DNA from: Actinocorallia populi
Lineage (GTDB): Bacteria > Actinomycetota > Actinomycetes > Streptosporangiales > Streptosporangiaceae
Assembly (NCBI RefSeq): GCF_002995495.1
Contig: NZ_PVZV01000001.1
Span: 1-64,000 of the forward strand
Length of the DNA: 64,000 bases
Reading direction: 5' to 3'
Each line of letters begins with the position of its first letter. The stretch's first letter is position 1. Shown piece after piece: positions 7,257 to 15,619 of this stretch. A program made the translations under genes and the position numbers. The notes under the pieces were generated by a model, which did not search any database, was not told the origin of the DNA, and worked only from the letters and a program-made list of their open reading frames with translations.

Positions 7257-10200
7257 GTGAGCCCCGTGCCGGTCTTCGAACCGGCTTCTTCGCTTCTCGA
7301 ACGCCTCTCCCTCCTGCCCTACCCGCTGCGGATGCGGGAGCTCGCGCTGCACGCCCGGAACGCCGGGGCCCGGCTGGACGGGCTGCTCGCCGAACTGGCG
7401 GAGCTCGGCCCGTACGGGCGGCGGACGGCACTGCACATGGCCATCGCGGGACGGCGCTTCGACCACCTCGCCGCGGTTCTGGCGGGGGCCGATCCGGAGT
7501 TGAGGCGGGCGGCGCTGCGCGCCGTCCGGACGTTGCCCGTCCCGGACGAGGCCGTCCCGCCCGTCCTGGAGGACGCGCCTACGGAGCTGCGGTACGCGGT
7601 GTACCGGACGCTGGTGGCGGGTCGTCGTGAAGCCCTCGCGGAACGGCTTCTGCCGCAGGTCCACGCACGCTGGGGACCGCAGGAAGCGGCGGCTCTGCTT
7701 CCCGCGTGCGGTTCCGGCGTGGTCCGGGAGTGGCTGCCTCGGGTCGGGCACGCGGTCACCAGGCGGCGCGTGCTGGCGCGGCGGCATCCCGGGGCGGTGC
7801 TCGACCTGCTCGAACGGGAGTGCCGGGACGGGCTGGGCCCGCAGGTATACGGGCGATGGACGCGGACGTTCGCCGAACTCTCCCGTGCCGAACCCGTGCG
7901 GATGCTGGAGCTGATCGAGGCAAGTTTCCGCAACAGGGTGCTCTATATGGGAGGGAAAGTGCTCGGCCCGTTGTTCCGGGCCGACTTCACACGCACAACA
8001 GGTCTGATCAGCCGGCGGTGTGTGCGTTCCGGGTTGCCCTCGCCGATGTTCCGGCAGGCCTCGCGGCTCTCCGGCGAGCAGCTGACCCGGTATGTCTCTT
8101 GGCGGACGATCAAGCGTTTCCTGCGCTCTGTGCCTTTCGAGCAGCGGGCTTCGCTCTACGCGCAGGTCGAGATGCCGATGTCCGAAGTACTCGATCTGCT
8201 GGAGTTGCTGCCCGACGAGCTGTCCGTCTCGGAGGCCCGGCGGCTTCGGGAGCTGCATGCCTCGGATATCACCCACCGCGACCATCCGGTGGTGGAGCTG
8301 CGGATCATCGCGCATCTGCCGTTCGGCGAGGCCGCACCGCGGTTGCGGGAGGCGGCGTTCACCGGTGATCCGCGGCTGCGCGGTGCCGCTCGGGTGCTTC
8401 TGCTGAAGTGCGCCGCCCGTACGCGGGACTCCGAGCTCGTCGAGGAGCTGCTCGGCGAGGTCGTCGAGCGAACGGCCAACGAGCAGGATCCTGTTCGGGC
8501 CACGCTGCTGAAGGGGCTGGCCGGGGTGCGGATGGACGGGTCGTGCGTCCCGCACCTGGAACGGCTGGCGGAAGCCGTCGTCCGGGCACGCGACACGTCG
8601 GAGGACACGCGGGAGACGTTGCGGCAACTGGCCGGAAGGCTGTTCCCGTCCTCGGATCCGGCACTGGCGGGTTGGGCTCTGCGGGTCTACGAGAAGCTCG
8701 TCGCCCGGCACGGGGCCGCCGCTCTCCGCCGTCCGCAGGCCGTTCCCGTCCGGTACGGCTTCTCCCGGCACAGGACGCCTGCCCTCGGCACCGAGCTGAG
8801 GCGCGGGCAGGAACGGGAGCTGTTGGCGCTCCTGCTGCCGTACCTCCGGAATGACCACGCGCTCGTGATCGAGCTGGCTCGTTCGCTCGGAGCCCGGTCC
8901 CGGCGGCTGCCGGAGCTGCAGGACGCACTGCGGCGCGCCGTCCTGACCGCGCCCGACGACGAGGCGGCGCAGGCCGCGGAGCTCTGGCTCACGCGGGCTC
9001 CGGACAAGGCTGAGCGGGTGGCGTCCCTGGACGCTTCGGCTCTGCGGCATCCGGCCGTCTGGCGTGTCGTCGCGTCCCGGCGGACGGACCTCCTGGACCA
9101 AGCCCCTCTCGGCCTGGTCACCCCGGACATGCCGGGGAAATGGAACGTCTCCCAGCGTGATCGGATCGAAGAGGCTCTGCTGATCCGGGCGCAGGATGCC
9201 GGGCTTGCGATCGGCGAGCGGCTCGTGGCGGTCTCCGGGTTGCGGGCCTTCCCGGATGCCCTCGCCGCATTGCTCCAGACGATCGAGGACGAACCCGTGA
9301 TCCTGGAAGCGGCGCTCGAAGGCCTGGGACGGCGTCCTCGGTCCGTCGAGGAACTGCTGACCCGGGGCCCGGTGGCGCAGGCCGCCGCGTCACGGGCCTG
9401 CCGTTTCGCCGTTCCTTCGCTGCTCTCTCCCGTACTGGAGGAAGCCCTGACCGGCGGGAAGGTCGGAGCACGGAAGGCAGCCGCGCGGCAATTCGTCACG
9501 CAGCGGATCCCCGGCGCGGTGGAGCCGCTCCTGCGCGCCTGGAACGACCCGGAGACGCATCCGGACGTCCGGATCGCGGTCGCCGTGGCGTTGCGGCGGG
9601 TTCCTGAGGATCCGCGTGCTCTGGCCGCGCTGCGGTCACGCCTGTCCGGTGAGGAGATGGCCCGATCGTTCCTCCAGATGTCGCCTCTGGACTTCGCACC
9701 GGAGCACCGCCCGGACGTCGCGGAGCTGGTGCACGGGCTGCTCCGCGCGGCGGGCGGCCCGGGGGTCCGGGCCCGCGCCGCCCGCGCGTTCGGCATCTGG
9801 GCCCATTGGTACCGGCCCGGCACCGCGGAGTTCCTGGAGGCCGCCGTCACCGGCGACGAAACCGACTTGTCAGTCTTCCTCCTCCTTCTCCGGCATGGCA
9901 TCGTCCGCGGCGAGGCACTGGACGTCATGCGCCGCCTCCTGGCGACCGAGGAGCCCCCGGGATCCCGCGTCACAAGCCTGGCCGAGGCGATCCGGTACGG
10001 TGCCCGAGCACCCTGGCGGGACGACCTGGCCCGTGCCTTCGCCGGCCTGCTGGCCTGCGAGCCCCTTCGCCTGCCCCTGGCGACAGCCCTCCTGGAGAGC
10101 CTGCTCCCCACCGAGAACGTCGATCCGCAGGCCATGGCCGGGGAGCTCACGTCCCTGGCCGGCCTGCTCGACGGCCGCCCGGTCCTGGCCGCGCAGACCG

Positions 10201-10448
10201 CCCAGAAGATCGAGGACCGCTACCGCCACACCCGGCTCTCCTCTTCCGCGTTCCTCCCGGCCATCCGGGACCTCACCGCCCAGGGCGCCCTCCCCGGCGC
10301 CCTGTTCGCCGTCAGCCTGACGGCCCTGGCAGGCGATTCCACCGGCTGGCCGACCGAGTTCCGCGAAGCCCTTCTCCGTCTCCGCGCCTCACCTCACCTG
10401 GAGGCCCGCCAGGCGGCCCACGACGTGGAGCTTCCCGACGGTCCCTGA
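7257..10448 (+). CDS. Large alpha-helical HEAT-like repeat protein
   Basis: A 1063-aa soluble protein built of repeated antiparallel helices with the alternation typical of HEAT/armadillo arrays, for example RLREAAFTGDPRLRGAARVLLLK and LLRAWNDPETHPDVRIAVAVALRRVP. There is no enzymatic motif, signal peptide or membrane segment. The frame is open far upstream, but coding sense starts near 7257. I chose the GTG at 7257 (VSPVPVFEPASSLLERL). The GTG at 7266 is equally possible, and neither has a strong ribosome site. It is divergent from the kinase with about 160 nt between. It is probably a scaffold or interaction protein, and its function is unknown. A second, unrelated helical array lies at 50.4 kb. 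Confidence 0.75.
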   Translation: MSPVPVFEPASSLLERLSLLPYPLRMRELALHARNAGARLDGLLAELAELGPYGRRTALHMAIAGRRFDHLAAVLAGADPELRRAALRAVRTLPVPDEAVPPVLEDAPTELRYAVYRTLVAGRREALAERLLPQVHARWGPQEAAALLPACGSGVVREWLPRVGHAVTRRRVLARRHPGAVLDLLERECRDGLGPQVYGRWTRTFAELSRAEPVRMLELIEASFRNRVLYMGGKVLGPLFRADFTRTTGLISRRCVRSGLPSPMFRQASRLSGEQLTRYVSWRTIKRFLRSVPFEQRASLYAQVEMPMSEVLDLLELLPDELSVSEARRLRELHASDITHRDHPVVELRIIAHLPFGEAAPRLREAAFTGDPRLRGAARVLLLKCAARTRDSELVEELLGEVVERTANEQDPVRATLLKGLAGVRMDGSCVPHLERLAEAVVRARDTSEDTRETLRQLAGRLFPSSDPALAGWALRVYEKLVARHGAAALRRPQAVPVRYGFSRHRTPALGTELRRGQERELLALLLPYLRNDHALVIELARSLGARSRRLPELQDALRRAVLTAPDDEAAQAAELWLTRAPDKAERVASLDASALRHPAVWRVVASRRTDLLDQAPLGLVTPDMPGKWNVSQRDRIEEALLIRAQDAGLAIGERLVAVSGLRAFPDALAALLQTIEDEPVILEAALEGLGRRPRSVEELLTRGPVAQAAASRACRFAVPSLLSPVLEEALTGGKVGARKAAARQFVTQRIPGAVEPLLRAWNDPETHPDVRIAVAVALRRVPEDPRALAALRSRLSGEEMARSFLQMSPLDFAPEHRPDVAELVHGLLRAAGGPGVRARAARAFGIWAHWYRPGTAEFLEAAVTGDETDLSVFLLLLRHGIVRGEALDVMRRLLATEEPPGSRVTSLAEAIRYGARAPWRDDLARAFAGLLACEPLRLPLATALLESLLPTENVDPQAMAGELTSLAGLLDGRPVLAAQTAQKIEDRYRHTRLSSSAFLPAIRDLTAQGALPGALFAVSLTALAGDSTGWPTEFREALLRLRASPHLEARQAAHDVELPDGP

Positions 10449-10458
10449 CCTGAGGGGG

Positions 10459-10487
10459 GCGGCGGGCCGGCGCACCCGGCCCGCCGC
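10459..10487. terminator. Hairpin between convergent genes
   Basis: Perfect 12-bp stem, GCGGCGGGCCGG (10459-10470) paired with 10476-10487, and a 5-nt loop. It sits between the stop of the HEAT-like gene at 10448 and the stop of the copper oxidase at 10493 and probably serves both. Confidence 0.8.
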
Positions 10488-10492
10488 GCCGG

Positions 10493-12658
10493 TCATCCGC
10501 CGACGTGGACCCACTCGGCCACCGAGGGAACGCCGTTGGCGTCGGTGGCGAAGAGCATGTACCAGCCGGGAGGGGCGATGTTGGGCTTGTTGGTGAACTT
10601 GAACTTGGCCGTGTCGCCCTTGATGGTGAGCTTCTCCGGCGCCACCGCGCGCTGGTTGGGGTCGGAGGAGTGGGTCACCGCGCCGGGGCGCATCAGCCAG
10701 GCGGACTTGATCTTGCGGTCGGTCTTGATGGTGTAGGCGCCGCCGTAGGCCCAGTACTTCTTGCTCACGCTCCGGATCTTGGGGCGGGGGCCCTTGAAGA
10801 GGTAGGGCGGCGAGTAGATCGAGATGCGGGTCTCGTAGAAGTTGCTGATCGGGTTGGAGCCCGCGGCCAGGACCCGGCCGTCGGGCAGCAGGACCGCGGT
10901 GTTGTGGTAGGTGCGGCCGACCTTGTCGGGCGCCATCGCCGTCCAGGCGTCCGGCTTCTTGGGGTCGAACATGGCGGCCTCCCGCACGTACTGGGTGCGG
11001 TTGGCGTAGGAGCCGCCGGTCTCGAAGACCTTGCCGTCGGGCAGCAGGACGGCCGACACGTACACCTTCGCGGCGTTCAGGTCGGGGCCGCGCCGGTACC
11101 GGGGGCTGGGGGAGTTGAGGTCGACGATGTCGGTGTGCGCGTGCGCGACGCCCGGGCCCTGCGCCGAGAAGTCCATGCCGCCCATGGTCATCACCTTCTG
11201 GCGCTGGGCGGGCGGGAGCAGGACGCTGGCGGACTGGTCGCGCGCCCACTTCTGGCTCAGGCCGGGCACCTCCTTGAAGGAGTTCTTCTTCTTGTAGTCG
11301 AAGATCCCGGCGCTGAGGAAGTTGCCCTCGTTGTGCGTGTAGTTGTCGTTGCTGTTCCCGGTGACCGGGTGGCCGAAGACGCTGCTCCCGGAGTAGAACA
11401 GCTTGCCGTTCTGCATGAGGATCAGCGCCGGGTAGGTCGACCAGTTGATGTTGCTCTGCGCGACCTTGTTCGCGGGCAGCCAGGCGCCGCCGGTCTTGGA
11501 CTTCTTGTTGTACTTGAACAGCTCCGCGACCCGGGAGACGTACTGGTAGCCGCCCTGGTAGTCCCCGGCGTAGCCGCCGACGGAGTAGACGTCCCCGTTG
11601 CCGAGGATGGTCGCGGACGGGTACCAGTGGCCGTCGTTCATGTCGTTGGTCCGGTGGTACTTGTTGTCCTTCGGGTCGAAGATGTACGACTTCTCCTCGC
11701 CCAGCCAGCCCTGGTACCCGCTGTCGTTCTCGGAGTACTTCTTCGTGCCGCCCATGATGAGGACGCGGCCGTCGGAGAGCTGGACGTGCCCGGCGCAGAA
11801 CATGTCGACCGGCGTCTTGATCTTCCGGTACTTTCCGGTGGCCGGGTCGAAGAGCATGCTCTCGAAGCTGCCCGCCGCGAAGTTCTGCGCGTTGTTCCCC
11901 GTACCGGCGATGAGCAGGACCTTGCCGTTGTTGAGGACGACCGTGTGCATCGCACGGACGCCCTTCTTCCTGGCCAGGGCTCCGGCGTCACCGGGGTCTC
12001 CGTCGTCGGCTCCCGGCTTGGGGTCGCCGAAGTCGACGTAGCGCCACTTGCCCTCGACGCAGCCGGTCTTGTCGGTGCACCTGCCGGCGGCGCCCGCCGA
12101 GGCCGTCATGAGGTAGTCGTCGGTGGTGATGGTCCCCTTGCCGGAGATCGCCAGGCCGAACCGGACGGCCTTGGTGCCGGCGGGGACCGGGCCGGTCTTC
12201 ACCGTCGCCTTGCGCCACTTCGAGGACGCGCCGCCGACGCCGTAGTCCGCCCAGGACACCCAGGAGCCGTTGCTCTTCTGGCGGAAGAACATCACGGACA
12301 TCTTGGGGGTGGTGGACTTCAGGTGGAAGGACAGGTTGAGGCGCTGGCCGGGCTTGACCTTCTTGATCGCGCAGGCCTTGGTCTGGATCAGGGCCCGCGC
12401 CCCGGACACCCGCATCTTCTGCTTGATCTGCACCGCGCGCTTGCTGACGCGCCCGCGGACGAGCTTCGCCGACCCCTCGTTGCGGCCCTTCGTCCACACC
12501 TCCCAGCACTTGGGAAGCTTGCCCGCCTTCGTTTCGAGCTTCGGGTTGGGCACGATGTTGGGCGCGGCGTACGCGGGGACGCCGCCCTGCACGAGGGCCG
12601 CCGTCAGCATCGCCGACCCGGCCAGGAACACGCGGGCCCTCGGCCTGCGGAATCTCAT
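10493..12658 (-). CDS. glxA: Secreted GlxA-type copper radical oxidase (kelch, DUF1929)
   Basis: Predicted mononuclear copper enzyme with a Tyr-Cys radical cofactor that oxidises aldehydes or alcohols to acids or aldehydes with release of H2O2. Of 721 aa, residues 1-31 are a signal peptide (MRFRRPRARV, cut after AYA). A beta-sandwich N-domain follows, then kelch repeats, then the DUF1929 early-set domain. Visible family marks are DMFCAGHVQLSDGRVL (candidate cross-link Cys), DGHWYPSATIL, GRTYHNTAVLLPDGRVLAAG (His ligand) and AVTHSSDPNQR (His ligand). Streptomyces GlxA lies beside cellulose-synthase-like cslA and acts in hyphal-tip glycan formation. No cslA is here. The ATG 12658 has a GAGGA site, and an in-frame start at 12685 is less likely. 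Confidence 0.85.
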   Translation of the reverse strand: MRFRRPRARVFLAGSAMLTAALVQGGVPAYAAPNIVPNPKLETKAGKLPKCWEVWTKGRNEGSAKLVRGRVSKRAVQIKQKMRVSGARALIQTKACAIKKVKPGQRLNLSFHLKSTTPKMSVMFFRQKSNGSWVSWADYGVGGASSKWRKATVKTGPVPAGTKAVRFGLAISGKGTITTDDYLMTASAGAAGRCTDKTGCVEGKWRYVDFGDPKPGADDGDPGDAGALARKKGVRAMHTVVLNNGKVLLIAGTGNNAQNFAAGSFESMLFDPATGKYRKIKTPVDMFCAGHVQLSDGRVLIMGGTKKYSENDSGYQGWLGEEKSYIFDPKDNKYHRTNDMNDGHWYPSATILGNGDVYSVGGYAGDYQGGYQYVSRVAELFKYNKKSKTGGAWLPANKVAQSNINWSTYPALILMQNGKLFYSGSSVFGHPVTGNSNDNYTHNEGNFLSAGIFDYKKKNSFKEVPGLSQKWARDQSASVLLPPAQRQKVMTMGGMDFSAQGPGVAHAHTDIVDLNSPSPRYRRGPDLNAAKVYVSAVLLPDGKVFETGGSYANRTQYVREAAMFDPKKPDAWTAMAPDKVGRTYHNTAVLLPDGRVLAAGSNPISNFYETRISIYSPPYLFKGPRPKIRSVSKKYWAYGGAYTIKTDRKIKSAWLMRPGAVTHSSDPNQRAVAPEKLTIKGDTAKFKFTNKPNIAPPGWYMLFATDANGVPSVAEWVHVGG

Positions 12659-12691
12659 CGTCGAACTCCTCGGGGGCTGCCACACGGCCGT

Positions 12692-13201
12692 TCAGCCGTT
12701 GCAGGCGGTCTTGTCGCCGTCGTTGTCGAGCTTCTGCCGGTCGGTACCCACGACCTTGATGGCCGTGGTGAAACCGTTGAGCTCGAGCCACAGGCACTTG
12801 TCGTCGTACGCGGTGATGCCGTCGGGGAACGTCCACGGGACGCACTGCGTCGCCTCGCCGTAGTTGCGGTCGCAGCCGCCCCAGTCCTTCGGCGCGCCCG
12901 CGTCCTGCGGGGCCCCCTCGGGGGCGGCCTCCGGGATCTTCCGCTCCCTGAGGGCGGTCGCCTGCGGGGTGACCTCGGGCTTCTCGACGGGCGTGCTGTC
13001 CGGCGGGACCGGCTCGGCCGCCACGTCCTGCGGCGACGACTCGTCCGCGGGCTGCGCCAGGGAGGTGTCGTCGGCGGCGGCGTCACGCACCGTGGCGCCC
13101 TTCTCCCCGCCGGTCAGAAAGACCCCCGCGACCACGGCCACGACGGCCACGACCGCGGCGAGCACCCCCCATACGGCCCTGCGGCCACCCGGTAGCGACA
13201 T
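12692..13201 (-). CDS. Membrane-anchored excalibur-like protein
   Basis: Protein of 169 aa. A short basic N-terminus is followed by one transmembrane helix rich in valine and alanine (about residues 12-32), a long proline/glutamate linker, and a C-terminal domain with paired cysteines. That domain ends LDNDGDKTACNG, which resembles the Asp-rich calcium-binding loop of excalibur domains. The outer domain faces the cell exterior. The start ATG 13201 has a GAGGACGGGGGG site. Upstream, the shared gap with the marR gene carries two TTGCA-type palindromes, so it may be under MarR control. It ends 33 nt before the copper oxidase start, so the two may be co-transcribed. Confidence 0.65.
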   Translation of the reverse strand: MSLPGGRRAVWGVLAAVVAVVAVVAGVFLTGGEKGATVRDAAADDTSLAQPADESSPQDVAAEPVPPDSTPVEKPEVTPQATALRERKIPEAAPEGAPQDAGAPKDWGGCDRNYGEATQCVPWTFPDGITAYDDKCLWLELNGFTTAIKVVGTDRQKLDNDGDKTACNG

Positions 13202-13279
13202 GTGCGGACCCCCCGTCCTCTTCGCCGGGATGCGTCGCCGCGTCCCGTTCACGTCGTCGCACGAAGCTACCAACGACGT

Positions 13280-13308
13280 TTGCACAGTGCAAGGATTGCA
13301 TGATGCAA
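13280..13308. promoter_or_regulatory. Tandem MarR-type operator, two 13-bp palindromes
   Basis: Two near-perfect palindromes of form TTGCA-N3-TGCAA: TTGCACAGTGCAA at 13280-13292 and TTGCATGATGCAA at 13296-13308. Their centres are 16 bp apart, so dimers would bind almost the same face of the helix. They lie in the divergent gap between the excalibur-like gene and marR, as expected for an autoregulated MarR operator. Confidence 0.75.
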
Positions 13309-13345
13309 AATACCGACCGGCGCGAAGGACGGTACAAAAGGGGGC

Positions 13346-13840
13346 ATGAACCATGCGCGGGTCGAGGCACCGAACGGCGACGACATCGAAGCCGTGACCA
13401 CGGCCCTGCTGACGGCCTCCCGCCTCCTCGTCGCGATCTCGGCGCGCTCGCTCGGCGCGGTCGGGGAAGGGGTCACCCTCGCCCAGTTCCGGATGCTGAC
13501 CAGTCTGTCCGTGCAGGGTCCGATGAAGTTGTCGACGCTGGCGGACCTGCTGGGCGTCAACCCCTCCACCGCGCTGCGGATGGCCGAGCGCCTCGTCCTC
13601 GCCAGGCTGATCACCCGCAAGGTCAACCCGCAGAACCGCCGCGAGATCATCCTCGGCCTCGCCCCCGCGGGCCGCAGGGTCGTCGCGGACGTGACGGCCC
13701 GCCGCCGCGACGAGATCTCCCAGGTCGTCGCCCGTCTCGCCCCGGACCAGCGCACCTCCCTCGTCCAGGCGCTCGCCGCGTTCACCGAGGCCGGCGGCGA
13801 CCTCCCGGCCACGGTAACCCAGCCCATCTTCTTCACCTGA
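13346..13840 (+). CDS. MarR family transcriptional regulator
   Basis: Winged helix-turn-helix regulator of 164 aa. The DNA-binding part is STLADLLGVNPSTALRMAERLVLARLITRK followed by the wing NPQNRREIILGLAPAGR. Helices at both ends form the dimer interface. The start ATG 13346 follows an AAAAGGGGG site. Just upstream are two TTGCA-N3-TGCAA palindromes that fit the size of MarR operators, so autoregulation and control of the divergent membrane protein are likely. The nitroreductase downstream is convergent, separated by a hairpin, so it is not in the same transcript. No cysteine switch is evident, and the ligand is unknown. Confidence 0.88.
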   Translation: MNHARVEAPNGDDIEAVTTALLTASRLLVAISARSLGAVGEGVTLAQFRMLTSLSVQGPMKLSTLADLLGVNPSTALRMAERLVLARLITRKVNPQNRREIILGLAPAGRRVVADVTARRRDEISQVVARLAPDQRTSLVQALAAFTEAGGDLPATVTQPIFFT

Positions 13841-13856
13841 CGGTACGCGGCGAACG

Positions 13857-13902
13857 GCCCGGAGCCCTCGACGGCCGGTACCGGGCGGCGCGGGCTCCGG
13901 GC
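13857..13902. terminator. Long-loop hairpin between marR and nitroreductase
   Basis: Perfect 11-bp stem GCCCGGAGCCC (13857-13867) paired with 13892-13902, with a 24-nt GC-rich loop, between two convergent stop codons (13840 and 13908). Confidence 0.7.
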
Positions 13903-13907
13903 GTGCC

Positions 13908-14531
13908 CTACCAGGTGTCCCAGTGGATGACGGAGTCCGGAGAGGGCCGCTCGGCCGGGCGGAAGTCGGTGCCCTTGGTGTGGGCGAGCGGGGTCAGGAC
14001 GGCCTGGGCGACGGTGTCGTAGGGGATGCCGAGGAGGTCGGCGACCTCGCGCTCGCGGGCCAGGTGCATGGACGTCCAGGCGGTGCCGAGCCCCCGTGCG
14101 CGGGCGGCGAGCATGAAGCTCCACATCGCCGGGAGGATGTTGCCGAGCGCCGCCTTGGCCGACGCGCGGTCGGGGCCCTCGGTGCAGCCGATCACCAGGA
14201 CGGGGGCGTCGCCCATGTGCTCGCCGAGGTGGTCGGCGGAGCTCGCCACGCGGGACTGGGCGTCGCCGGACCGGGCGCCCGCGTAGTGCGGGGAGGCCTT
14301 GTAACCGGCGTAGACCTCGCGGTACACGTCGCCGATGGCGCGGCGCTTCTCCGCGTCGCGGACCACGACGAAGCGCATGGTCACCACGTTGGAGCCCGAG
14401 GGCGCCTGCAGCGCCATCGCGACGCACTCGCGGATCGCGTCCTCGGAGACGGCGCGGGTGAAGTCGAGGCGTTTGCGCACGGCGCGGGTGGTGGACAGGA
14501 GTTGGTCCGGGTTCAGATCGAGCAGCGTCAT
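13908..14531 (-). CDS. Nitroreductase family protein (FMN)
   Basis: FMN-dependent NAD(P)H oxidoreductase of 207 aa. Family marks are the N-terminal flavin phosphate site STTRAVRKRLDF, the conserved MALQAPSGSNVVTMRF segment and the C-terminal GIPYDTVAQAVLTPLAH where the isoalloxazine is cradled. The substrate is not predictable: such enzymes reduce nitroaromatics, quinones or enones. The start is taken as the ATG at 14531 (MTLLDLNPDQL); another ATG lies four codons upstream. It is transcribed in the same direction as the WYL-type regulator upstream, 25 nt away, so it may be co-transcribed with that gene. Confidence 0.88.
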   Translation of the reverse strand: MTLLDLNPDQLLSTTRAVRKRLDFTRAVSEDAIRECVAMALQAPSGSNVVTMRFVVVRDAEKRRAIGDVYREVYAGYKASPHYAGARSGDAQSRVASSADHLGEHMGDAPVLVIGCTEGPDRASAKAALGNILPAMWSFMLAARARGLGTAWTSMHLAREREVADLLGIPYDTVAQAVLTPLAHTKGTDFRPAERPSPDSVIHWDTW

Positions 14532-14556
14532 ACCCGTGATCATAAATTTCGGCCGG

Positions 14557-15557
14557 TCAAGGCTCGATCGCCTGGAGGTAGCGCTTTCCGAGGCCCGCCA
14601 GGTGGGCGACGAGCCCGGGAGGCCCGGTGACCTTGAAGTCGAGGCCGAGCATGCCGATGTAGACGGCGATGACCTCCAGGCTGTCGGCGCCCGTGACCAG
14701 GACGCAGCGGTGCTCGTCGACGGACTCGACCACCCCCACGGTGGCGTTGATGCGGGAGAGGACCTCCTCGGCGGAGGCCAGGACGGTGATGCGGGCGTGG
14801 ACCTTCCAGCCGGTGAAGGCCACGTCGCGCAGGACGAAGGCCGTGTAGTCGAGGCCGGGCAGCGGGGTCGGGGCGAACCGGCGTCGGGTCGGCGCCAGCG
14901 GGGTGATCCAGTCGGCCCGGTGGGTGGACCAGGCGCCGGACTGCGGGTCGCGCCCCACGAGGTACCAGCGGCGCCGCCAGTTGACCAGGCGGTAGGGCTC
15001 GACGAGTTTGCGGCCGTCCGGCGCGGCCGGCGTGGCGGGGGGCTCGCGGCGGCCCCGGGCCCGGCCGCGTAGTCGAAGCGGAACCATTCGCGGTCGCGGA
15101 TCGCCGCCGCGATCCGGCTCAGGACCTCGGCGTCGATCTCGGGGTCCTCGACGTTGGAGTCGAGGTTCTCCGGCGCCCGGGAGGTGGACTCGTGGATCGC
15201 GGCCACCTGGCGGTGCAGCCGGTGGGGAAGCACCTGCTCCAGCTTGGCCAGGGCGCGCGCGCTGCTCTCCTCGATGCCGCTGACGCCGGTGCCGGCCCGC
15301 AGCCCGATCGCGACGGCGACGGCCTCCTCGTCGTCGAGCAGCAGCGGCGGCAGTTTCGCGCCGGGCCCGAGCCGGTAGGCGCCGGCCGCGCCGCGCGTGG
15401 CCTCCACGGGATAGCCGAGCTCCCGCAGGCGCTCGATGTCGTTGCGGATCGTGCGGGTGCTCACTCCCAGGCGTTCGGCCAGCTCAGGACCCGGCCACTC
15501 CGGTCGTGACTGCAGGAGGGAGAGGAGGGCGAGCAAGCGCGAAGAAGTCTCCAACAT
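14557..15557 (-). pseudogene. WYL-domain (YafY-type) regulator with frameshift
   Basis: N-terminal part (from ATG 15557): a DeoR-like helix-turn-helix, ELAERLGVSTRTIRNDIERLRELGY, with the usual GAYRLGPGAKLPPLLLDDEEA bridge. Sense is then lost near 15060, just after REWFRFDYAAGPG. It resumes in another frame with GRKLVEPYRLVNWRRRWYLVGRD, the WYL core, and runs to a stop at 14557. The span is 1001 nt, so one base is missing or two are extra. The break is in a GGCCCCGGGCCCGG run prone to indel error. If real, the regulator is inactive. It is divergent from the epoxide hydrolase, its probable target. Confidence 0.75.
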
Positions 15558-15619
15558 TCTCCGGATTATGGCCTCCATTGCGGAATCTGATCTTCCTATA
15601 TGGCTCCTACCTTGAGGCC

